From: an uncultured Collinsella sp.
Lineage (GTDB): Bacteria > Actinomycetota > Coriobacteriia > Coriobacteriales > Coriobacteriaceae
Assembly (NCBI GenBank): GCA_900544385.1
Contig: UQVD01000035.1
Location: 1-19,842 of the forward strand
DNA: 19,842 nt
Reading direction: 5' to 3'
Below the pieces are notes generated by a model. That model was not told the origin of the DNA and did no database searches. It saw nothing but the letters and a program-made list of their open reading frames with translations. This document shows positions 7,700-13,549 of the stretch, one piece after another (within the stretch, counting starts at the first letter, position 1; each line of letters opens with the position of its first letter). The position numbers and the translations under genes were made by a program.

Positions 7700-8548
7700 A
7701 TGAGCGAGCAGGTTTGCACCAAGGCTGTGGATACGTACGGCTATCCGGTCGAGACCACGGGCAACGCGGTGCTGGACACGTTGGAGCACCGTTCCTCCAC
7801 GCGTGCCTTTGCGCGCGATGACGACGACCGTCCCGTGGCGGTGACCGACGAGCAGCGGGCGGCGATTTTGCATGCGGCGAGCCGTGCGCCGTCGGCAGGC
7901 GCCATGATGATGTATTCCATCGTGAGCATCCGCGAGCAGGCTACGCTCGATCGCCTGGTCGACCTGTGCGACCACCAGCCCATGATTGCCAAGGCGCCCT
8001 GGGCACTAATATTTGTGGTCGATTATGCCAAGTGGATCGATCTGTTTGAGCACGTGGGCTGCTTTGAGCCCGAGTTTGTCGAGCGTACGGGTAAGGCGCC
8101 CCGCCGCGCGCCGGGTTTGGGCGACTTTGCCATCGCGGCCCAGGACGCCGTGATCGCCGCGCAAAACGCCGTGGTTGCCGCCGAGGCCCTGGGGCTGGGG
8201 AGCTGCTACATCGGTGATATCGTCGAGAATGCCGAGGAAGTTGCCGAGCTGCTCGATCTGCCGCCCTATACCATGCCGCTATCGATGCTCATCATCGGCA
8301 CGCCCCGTAAGGAGCGTCCGGCAATCGCGCACCCCGTGGTGAACCTGGTGCACGAGGAGCGCTACTGCCGTGCGGATGCCGCGACCATGGACGCGCAGGT
8401 GGCCGAGATGGACGCGATGTTCCGTCCGCATGCCCGCGAGGCGGGGGAGCGCGTCGTGGATATCTACACCCGCAAGCACACGAGCCCCTTTATGGCCGAG
8501 ATGAGCCGCTCAATGGAGTGGTGGTTCAAAAATTGGCTCGGAAAATGA
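7700..8548 (+). CDS. Nitroreductase family protein
   Basis: This is a predicted 282-aa cytoplasmic flavoprotein that would use FMN and NAD(P)H to reduce nitro compounds, quinones or related substrates; the natural substrate is unknown. Family features are HRSSTRAF near residue 31 (phosphate-binding arginines of the FMN site), SRAPSAGAMMMYSIV (FMN-contacting segment), a run of small residues with AIAAQDAVIAAQNAVVAAEALGLG and GLGSCYIGDI near 170, and MLIIGTP near 196. The protein is somewhat longer than typical members because of a C-terminal tail rich in aromatic and charged residues (MEWWFKNW). The start has a poor purine-rich site (GGGATGGGG). It appears to be a single gene, closed by the palindrome at 8550-8584. 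The 212-bp gap to the divergent LtaS-like gene shows no convincing promoter pair. Confidence 0.88.
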   Translation: MSEQVCTKAVDTYGYPVETTGNAVLDTLEHRSSTRAFARDDDDRPVAVTDEQRAAILHAASRAPSAGAMMMYSIVSIREQATLDRLVDLCDHQPMIAKAPWALIFVVDYAKWIDLFEHVGCFEPEFVERTGKAPRRAPGLGDFAIAAQDAVIAAQNAVVAAEALGLGSCYIGDIVENAEEVAELLDLPPYTMPLSMLIIGTPRKERPAIAHPVVNLVHEERYCRADAATMDAQVAEMDAMFRPHAREAGERVVDIYTRKHTSPFMAEMSRSMEWWFKNWLGK

Positions 8549-8549
8549 C

Positions 8550-8584
8550 GAATGTGACAAGGGGACGGTCCCTTTGTCACATTC
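8550..8584 (+). terminator. Near-perfect palindrome downstream of the nitroreductase gene
   Basis: A 17-bp arm, GAATGTGACAAGGGGAC, pairs with GTCCCTTTGTCACATTC with one mismatch and a single-base centre. It starts 1 nt after the stop codon. There is no U-tract, so it may protect or define the transcript end rather than act as a canonical terminator. The core GGGGACGGTCCC recalls intergenic repeats I associate with Coriobacteria. Confidence 0.7.
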
Positions 8585-8600
8585 CATATCGCCGCGGTAG

Positions 8601-8617
8601 TCTAAAGACTGTATAAA
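8601..8617 (-). promoter_or_regulatory. Candidate KdpE-type operator upstream of kup
   Basis: On the minus strand the sequence reads TTTATACAGTCTTTAGA: two T-rich hexamers, TTTATA and TTTAGA, with a 5-bp spacer (11-bp period). The E. coli KdpE site as I know it has TTTATA and TTTACA with the same spacer. The box is centred about 60 bp upstream of the TATAAT at 8666, a usual activator position. The assignment is inference and rests on one site. Confidence 0.4.
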
Positions 8618-8665
8618 TCTTTATCTAGCTGGGAAAACAGTGCATTAAAACATGGGCCGATTACC

Positions 8666-8671
8666 TATAAT
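8666..8671 (+). promoter_or_regulatory. Probable -10 element of the kup promoter
   Basis: A consensus TATAAT lies 41 bp before the kup start codon in an otherwise mixed-composition region. No good -35 hexamer is seen at 16-18 bp upstream, as expected for an activator-dependent promoter. The predicted leader is only about 30 nt, which leaves no room for a riboswitch. Confidence 0.55.
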
Positions 8672-8690
8672 CCCTTCGAACGTTAAAGTT

Positions 8691-8696
8691 GGGAGG
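8691..8696 (+). promoter_or_regulatory. Ribosome binding site deciding the start of kup
   Basis: GGGAGG ends 10 nt before the ATG at 8707. An in-frame TTG at 8689 overlaps this site and is rejected as a start. The 12-base block TGGGAGGAAACC (8690-8701) recurs before the small downstream gene (10792-10803). Confidence 0.8.
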
Positions 8697-8706
8697 AAAC
8701 CGGCTT

Positions 8707-10734
8707 ATGGAACAGAAGGCCAAGGAGGCAGCCTCACACGCTGCGATTCCTGTGAGCATCTCGGCGATGCTCGTCACGCTAGGCGTGGTGTACGGCGATA
8801 TCGGCACCAGCCCTATGTATGTAACCAAGGCGCTCGTTGCCGGCAACGGCGGTATCGGAAGCGTGACGGAGGAGTTCGTACTCGGCGCGCTCTCCCTTGT
8901 CGTGTGGACGGTCACGCTGCTGACCACCATCAAGTATGTGCTCATCTCGCTGCGCGCCGATAACCATGGTGAGGGCGGCATCTTTGCCCTGTACAGTCTG
9001 GTCAAGCGCTGCGGCAAGTGGCTTATCATCCCCGCCATGCTGGGTGGCGCCGCGCTGCTCGCCGACGGCATCCTGACGCCGGCCGTTACCGTTACCACGG
9101 CCATCGAGGGCCTGCGCACCATCCCGGCGGTCCATGCCGTGCTGGGCGATGACCAGGGCCGCGTCGTCGCCATTACGCTCGCCATCATCATCGTGCTCTT
9201 CTTGGTACAGCGCATCGGTACGGCCAAGATCGGTCACGCCTTTGGCCCCATCATGACGCTGTGGTTCCTGTTCCTGGGCGGCACGGGTCTGTTCTTTGTC
9301 TTCCAGCACCCCGCCGTGCTGCTGTGCCTCAACCCGGTGCGCGGCATCGCCTTTTTGCTGAGCCCCAACAACCACGCGGGTATCATGATTCTGGGCAGCT
9401 GCTTCCTCGCCACCACCGGTGCCGAGGCGCTCTACTCCGACATGGGCCACGTCGGCCGCGGCAACATCTACGCCACCTGGCCGTTCGTTAAGTGCTGCCT
9501 GCTGCTTTCCTATATGGGCCAGGGCGCTTGGCTTATGAACAACGCTGCCAACCCCGAGCTCATGGGCATTGCCGACCTCAACCCGTTCTACCAGATGCTC
9601 GCCCCGGGCCTGCGCCCGTTTGCCGTAGGCCTTTCCACCGTTGCGGCCATCATCGCCTCGCAGGCGCTCATCACCGGCGCATTCTCGCTGGTGTCCGAGG
9701 CCAGCCGTCTGGACCTTATGCCGCACATGCAGGTCTTCTACCCTGCCGAGACCAAGGGCCAGCTCTACATCCCCATGGTCAACAACGTCATGCTTGTCGG
9801 CTGCGTCATCGTGGTGCTGCTGTTCCAGAACTCGGCGCATATGGAAGCCGCCTACGGCCTTGCCATTACGCTGACTATGATGTGCACCACGCTGCTGCTC
9901 TTCTTCTACCTGCACGAGGAGCGCAAGCTCAAGGTTGCTCCGTGGATCTTCGCGGCCTTCTTCCTTTTGCTCGAAGGCTTCTTCTTCGTGAGCTCGCTTA
10001 CCAAGTTCTTCCACGGCGGCTACTTCACCATCCTCATGGCTGCACTCATCATGGGCATTATGGTGTGCTGGTACAACGGCACGGCGGTCGAGCAGCGCCA
10101 GTTTACGCTGCTGCCGCTGCGTAGCTACCTGCCGCAGCTCAAGCGCCTGCGCGACGACGACCGTTACGAGCGCATGAGCGACAACGTCGTGTACCTGACC
10201 AAGGACACCCATACCGACTACATCGACCGCGATATCGTCTATTCGATCTTGGACAAGCATCCCAAGCGTGCCCACGCCTGGTGGTTTGTGAATGTCGAGA
10301 CCATGGACGAACCGCACACCTTTGCCTATTCGGTCGAGACGTTCGGCACCGACTACGTGTTCCGCGTACATCTGTACCTGGGCTACAAGATCAACCAGCG
10401 CGTCAATGCCTACCTGCGTCAGGTTGTTCAGGACCTGGCTGCCACCGGCGAGCTGCCGCCGCAGACGCATGACTACTCGGTCTACAAGGATCCGGGTAAC
10501 ATCGGCACGTTCAAGTTCGTCCTGATCCGTAAGCTTCTGGCGCCCGAAAGCGATGTGGAGCCCAGCGAGCGTACGGCCATCACGCTCAAGTACATCATCC
10601 GCCGCGCCGCCGGCACGCCTGCGCGTTGGTACGGCCTGGAGAACTCCAACGTGAGCTTTGAGTACGTGCCGCTGTTCACCAAGTTCAAGGCCGTGAACAA
10701 GATGCAGCGCCTGGCCCCCAATGAGCGGCCGTAG
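8707..10734 (+). CDS. kup: Kup-family potassium uptake permease
   Basis: This 675-aa protein would import potassium, probably with protons, across the cytoplasmic membrane. The Kup signature GVVYGDIGTSPMY is at residues 26-38 in the first membrane span. A second conserved block, EGGIFALYSLV, begins at residue 89. About twelve hydrophobic spans fill the first 450 residues. The rest is a hydrophilic cytosolic domain with mixed alpha/beta character, as in the family. The length agrees with E. coli Kup (about 620 residues) plus a slightly longer tail. The gene heads a same-strand series with a 64-aa membrane protein and a Kdp-type two-component system, which suggests potassium-responsive control. 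A candidate KdpE box and a TATAAT lie upstream. Confidence 0.95.
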   Translation: MEQKAKEAASHAAIPVSISAMLVTLGVVYGDIGTSPMYVTKALVAGNGGIGSVTEEFVLGALSLVVWTVTLLTTIKYVLISLRADNHGEGGIFALYSLVKRCGKWLIIPAMLGGAALLADGILTPAVTVTTAIEGLRTIPAVHAVLGDDQGRVVAITLAIIIVLFLVQRIGTAKIGHAFGPIMTLWFLFLGGTGLFFVFQHPAVLLCLNPVRGIAFLLSPNNHAGIMILGSCFLATTGAEALYSDMGHVGRGNIYATWPFVKCCLLLSYMGQGAWLMNNAANPELMGIADLNPFYQMLAPGLRPFAVGLSTVAAIIASQALITGAFSLVSEASRLDLMPHMQVFYPAETKGQLYIPMVNNVMLVGCVIVVLLFQNSAHMEAAYGLAITLTMMCTTLLLFFYLHEERKLKVAPWIFAAFFLLLEGFFFVSSLTKFFHGGYFTILMAALIMGIMVCWYNGTAVEQRQFTLLPLRSYLPQLKRLRDDDRYERMSDNVVYLTKDTHTDYIDRDIVYSILDKHPKRAHAWWFVNVETMDEPHTFAYSVETFGTDYVFRVHLYLGYKINQRVNAYLRQVVQDLAATGELPPQTHDYSVYKDPGNIGTFKFVLIRKLLAPESDVEPSERTAITLKYIIRRAAGTPARWYGLENSNVSFEYVPLFTKFKAVNKMQRLAPNERP

Positions 10735-10803
10735 TCGACGCTCGAGGTTTGTCTGCGAACGGGCGGGCTTGTATTGACGGGGATTGAGTCCTGGGAGGAA
10801 ACC

Positions 10804-10998
10804 ATGGATGCAAAGGTGCTTGACGGTTGCGATCTTGCGACCGAGCTGGTGCGTGAGGTACGCGCCGATGCTGCCGAAGATCGGTTCTTTACGAATCGGG
10901 CCAACATGGACATGGCCGACCGCGTGATTTCGATCGTGGTGACGGTGCTTGTCGCGGCGTGCGTGTGCGCACTGCTCGCGCACGTGCTGTTTGTCTAA
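10804..10998 (+). CDS. 64-aa single-span membrane protein following kup
   Basis: This small open reading frame has a strong ribosome binding site (GGGAGG, 5 nt before the ATG). It encodes a charged N-terminal half (about residues 1-38, with ELVREVRADAAEDRFF) and one C-terminal membrane span (about 40-62, IVVTVLVAACVCALLAHVL). It starts 69 nt after kup and shares the 12-base block TGGGAGGAAACC before its start. I do not recognise the family. KdpF is a small membrane subunit of the Kdp pump, but it is shorter and lacks such a cytosolic part. A role as a regulator or stabiliser of Kup, or as a link to the sensor kinase, is only suggested by position. Confidence 0.7.
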   Translation: MDAKVLDGCDLATELVREVRADAAEDRFFTNRANMDMADRVISIVVTVLVAACVCALLAHVLFV

Positions 10999-11029
10999 CG
11001 ACCGCAGGTTGCAAAGGCTTTACACTTGG

Positions 11030-11091
11030 AACCACCACAAGGGGAAACCACCACAAAGGTGCCTGTCCCCTTTGTGGTGGTTTTTGTTTTT
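11030..11091 (+). terminator. Terminator with two competing left arms, just before the sensor kinase gene
   Basis: The near arm AAACCACCACAAAGG (11045-11059) pairs perfectly with CCTTTGTGGTGGTTT (11069-11083). A T-rich tail TTTTTGTTTTT follows. A second copy, AACCACCACAAGGGG (11030-11044), can pair with the same right arm (11067-11082) with one bulged base. The kinase gene starts 21 nt after the T-tract, so transcripts reading into it must pass this structure or begin inside it. It could act as a plain terminator, a partial terminator or an attenuator. Confidence 0.8.
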
Positions 11092-11111
11092 GAGAGAGGG
11101 GCGGGGCGCTG

Positions 11112-12737
11112 ATGGACGTCCGTACGGACTGCGATATTGCCGATAGCTTTTGGTGGCGGCGCACAACGCTGACGCGCCGCACTCCTCTGTATGACGCCTG
11201 CGTATCGGTGGGGCTGCTGGTCGCGGCGACGATTGTGGGCGCGCTGCTCGACCATCCGGGTCTCGCGCCGAGCATCATGATCGTCTATGTGTTCGCCGTT
11301 CAGCTGTGCGCATTTTTTACCTGGAGTCGCCTGTATTGCTTGCTGAGCTCGGCTGCCGCCGTGGCGCTCTACAACTTCTTGTTTGTCGATCCGCGCTACT
11401 CGCTGTCGCTTATCGACCGCGGCTATCCCGGCATGTTCTTCATCATGTTCGTGGTCTCGCTTGTGTCGAGCTCGATTGCGTTGGCCCTGCGCCGCGCCTT
11501 GGCACAGGCTGCCGCCAGCGACCGCCGCACGCATATGGTGCTCGAGACCAACCGCATGTTGCAGCGCTGCGCCGATCAGCATCAGATCGTTCACGCCATG
11601 GCAACGCAGCTGGCGCGTCTTTCGGGCTGTTCGGTCGTGTGGTACAGCGCCGACGACGAGGGTGATGACCTGCTGCCGCGTGCGACGTACACAGCCGTGG
11701 GCGATGCCGCGCCGGTGCACGAGCTGGCGCCGCAGATGCCGCCGCGGCTCTCGGCGTCCGCCTATGTGGGAACGCCGCTCGACGCCACGTTTGGCGGCTC
11801 GGCGTTTTATGGCATCTACCTGACGGTTCGCACGGGCGACGGCTTCGTGCGCTCGGGCGACCCCGCCTCGGTGGTGGGCGTGCTGGCTATCGTTGCCGAG
11901 CCCGACGTGCTGACGCATGAGGAGCGGACACTTGCCGATGCCATCGTGAGCGAAGGCGAGCTGGCGCTCGATCGCGCCCGCGCCATGGAGGCCCGCGAGG
12001 AGGCGGCGGTGCTCGCCAAAAACGAGCAGCTGCGCGCCAACCTGCTACGTTCCATCTCGCACGATCTGCGCACGCCGCTCACCAGTATTTCGGGCAATGC
12101 CGATGTCCTGCTCGACCAGGGTTCAACCGGCACCGCGGTGCTCGATGCCCAGACGCGCCGCGGCCTGCTTCTATCCATTCGCTCGGATGCGCTGTGGCTC
12201 AACGCCACTGTCGAGAACCTGCTCGCCATCACCAAGCTCGAGGGCGGCGGCATGCATCTGTCGACTACGCTCGAGCTCATGGACGATATCGTCGAGGAGG
12301 CGCTGCGCCACGTAAGTCCGGCCGTGCGTGAGCACGATCTTAAGGTGGTGCCGTGCGACGAGCCGGCGCTCGTCAACGTCGATGCGCGCCTGATGGTGCA
12401 GCTGGTGGTCAATCTGGTGAACAACGCCATCACCTATACGCCCGCAGGCTCGCATATCGTGATTTCGATTGGCGTCGACGATGGACGCGTGGGGTGCTCG
12501 GTGGCCGATGACGGCCCGGGCATTGCGCCCGAGGACCGCGAGCGAATCTTTGAGTCGTTCTACACCGCCAACCACGGTCTTGCCGACAGCCATCGCAGCG
12601 TGGGCCTGGGTCTTTCGCTCTGCCGCTCCATTGCGTTAGCGCATGGCGGTAGCATAGAGGTTGCCGCGGCGGACCCGCACGGCTCGGTCTTTACGATTGA
12701 GCTTCCCGTCGCCGATGTTTCGTTTGATAAGGAGTAG
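11112..12737 (+). CDS. KdpD-like sensor histidine kinase lacking the N-terminal KdpD domain
   Basis: This 541-aa membrane kinase matches the C-terminal part of KdpD. It has four closely spaced membrane spans (about residues 27-125, DUF4118 type) containing NFLFVDPRYSLSLID. A GAF-like region follows (about 140-275). The dimerisation domain has the phospho-acceptor in SISHDLRTPL (H317). The ATPase domain has N434/N437, DDGPGI (466-471) and GLGLSL (498-503). All catalytic boxes look intact. The roughly 350-residue N-terminal KdpD module, with its P-loop and universal-stress-like domain, is absent, so the input must come from the membrane or GAF part. It is followed after 4 nt by its response regulator. 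No kdpFABC genes are in the window. A purine-rich site (GAGAGGGG) lies upstream of the ATG. Confidence 0.9.
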   Translation: MDVRTDCDIADSFWWRRTTLTRRTPLYDACVSVGLLVAATIVGALLDHPGLAPSIMIVYVFAVQLCAFFTWSRLYCLLSSAAAVALYNFLFVDPRYSLSLIDRGYPGMFFIMFVVSLVSSSIALALRRALAQAAASDRRTHMVLETNRMLQRCADQHQIVHAMATQLARLSGCSVVWYSADDEGDDLLPRATYTAVGDAAPVHELAPQMPPRLSASAYVGTPLDATFGGSAFYGIYLTVRTGDGFVRSGDPASVVGVLAIVAEPDVLTHEERTLADAIVSEGELALDRARAMEAREEAAVLAKNEQLRANLLRSISHDLRTPLTSISGNADVLLDQGSTGTAVLDAQTRRGLLLSIRSDALWLNATVENLLAITKLEGGGMHLSTTLELMDDIVEEALRHVSPAVREHDLKVVPCDEPALVNVDARLMVQLVVNLVNNAITYTPAGSHIVISIGVDDGRVGCSVADDGPGIAPEDRERIFESFYTANHGLADSHRSVGLGLSLCRSIALAHGGSIEVAAADPHGSVFTIELPVADVSFDKE

Positions 12738-12741
12738 CGCT

Positions 12742-13455
12742 GTGCCGAACTCTGCCGTAAAACCGCTCATCTTGGTCGTTGAGGACGACCCCGCCGTTCG
12801 CAACTTAATCGTTGCCGCGCTCGAGGCGCACGGCTTGCGCCATATGGCTGTGGAAACCGCCCATGCCGCCATCGCCGCTGCCTCATCGCAGGCACCGAGT
12901 ATTGTGCTGCTCGATTTGGGCCTACCCGATATGGACGGCGTCAAGGTGGTGGAGTCGGTGCGCGCGTGGTCGGGCATGCCGATCATCGTGGTCTCGGCGC
13001 GCAGCGAGGATGCGGACAAGATTCGCGCGCTCGATGCCGGTGCCGACGACTACCTGACCAAGCCGTTTTCGGTCGAGGAGTTGCTCGCGCGCATTCGTAC
13101 GACACTCAGGCGCCTTTCGTATGCGCAAACGGGCGGCGTTGCCTCCGAGGGCTCGTTCGATACCGGTGAGCTGCATATCGATTTTGATGCCGGCATTGCC
13201 ACGATGGATGGCGAGGAGCTGCATCTGACGCCGATCGAGTACAAACTGCTATGCCTGTTGGCCCATAATGCCGACAAGGTGCTCACGCACCAGTTTATCT
13301 TGCACGAGATTTGGGGCACGGCAACCAAGAGCGACCTGGCGAGCCTGCGTGTCTTTATGGGCACGCTGCGCAAGAAGATCGAATCCGACCCCGCGCACCC
13401 ACGCTATATCCAAACGCACGTGGGCATCGGTTACCGATTGGTCACCCAAGGTTAG
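12742..13455 (+). CDS. KdpE-like OmpR-family response regulator
   Basis: This 237-aa DNA-binding regulator is the partner of the preceding kinase. Its receiver domain (about 8-120) has the acidic pair E14/D15, phospho-acceptor D58 in LLDLGLPDMDG, S85 and K107 in YLTKPF. A C-terminal winged helix (about 140-235) contains LTPIEYKLLCLLA and the family ending YIQTHVGIGYRL. The start is the GTG at 12742. AAGGAG (12729-12734) lies 7 nt before it inside the kinase gene, and a longer in-frame reading from further upstream overlaps the kinase. Only 4 nt separate the two genes, so they are co-translated. KdpE activates potassium uptake genes in other bacteria; here kup is the likely nearby target. Confidence 0.92.
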   Translation: MPNSAVKPLILVVEDDPAVRNLIVAALEAHGLRHMAVETAHAAIAAASSQAPSIVLLDLGLPDMDGVKVVESVRAWSGMPIIVVSARSEDADKIRALDAGADDYLTKPFSVEELLARIRTTLRRLSYAQTGGVASEGSFDTGELHIDFDAGIATMDGEELHLTPIEYKLLCLLAHNADKVLTHQFILHEIWGTATKSDLASLRVFMGTLRKKIESDPAHPRYIQTHVGIGYRLVTQG

Positions 13456-13479
13456 ATCGCCAACCACCATCCCAATATG

Positions 13480-13545
13480 AGTTGCGGTGGAATAGTTCCT
13501 GTTTGGTCTTTTACCAGGCTTTTTAGGAACTATTCCACCGCAACT
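13480..13545. terminator. Bidirectional hairpin between the response regulator and rlmKL-like genes
   Basis: A perfect 21-bp inverted repeat (13480-13500 with 13525-13545; core GCGGTGGAATAGTTCC) encloses a 24-nt loop that itself contains TGGTCTTTTACCA. It lies between two convergent genes, 25 nt after one stop codon and 4 nt from the other. Short T-rich sequence follows on the plus side (TTTGTTTACTT). It most likely ends both transcripts. Confidence 0.75.
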
Positions 13546-13549
13546 TTGT

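Noticed and set aside
8585..8706. c-di-AMP (ydaO-type) riboswitch before kup
   Set aside because: Such switches often control potassium transporters, but the TATAAT at 8666 leaves a leader of about 30 nt, too short for this RNA.
8779..10983. 734-codon open frame antisense to kup
   Set aside because: It is a high-GC shadow frame with low-complexity composition (many His, Gln, Arg and Asp residues) and no start signal. Kup on the other strand is certain.
10735..11111. kdpFABC genes expected beside a KdpDE pair
   Set aside because: No frame here resembles the pump subunits. The 64-aa protein is longer than KdpF and differs in layout.
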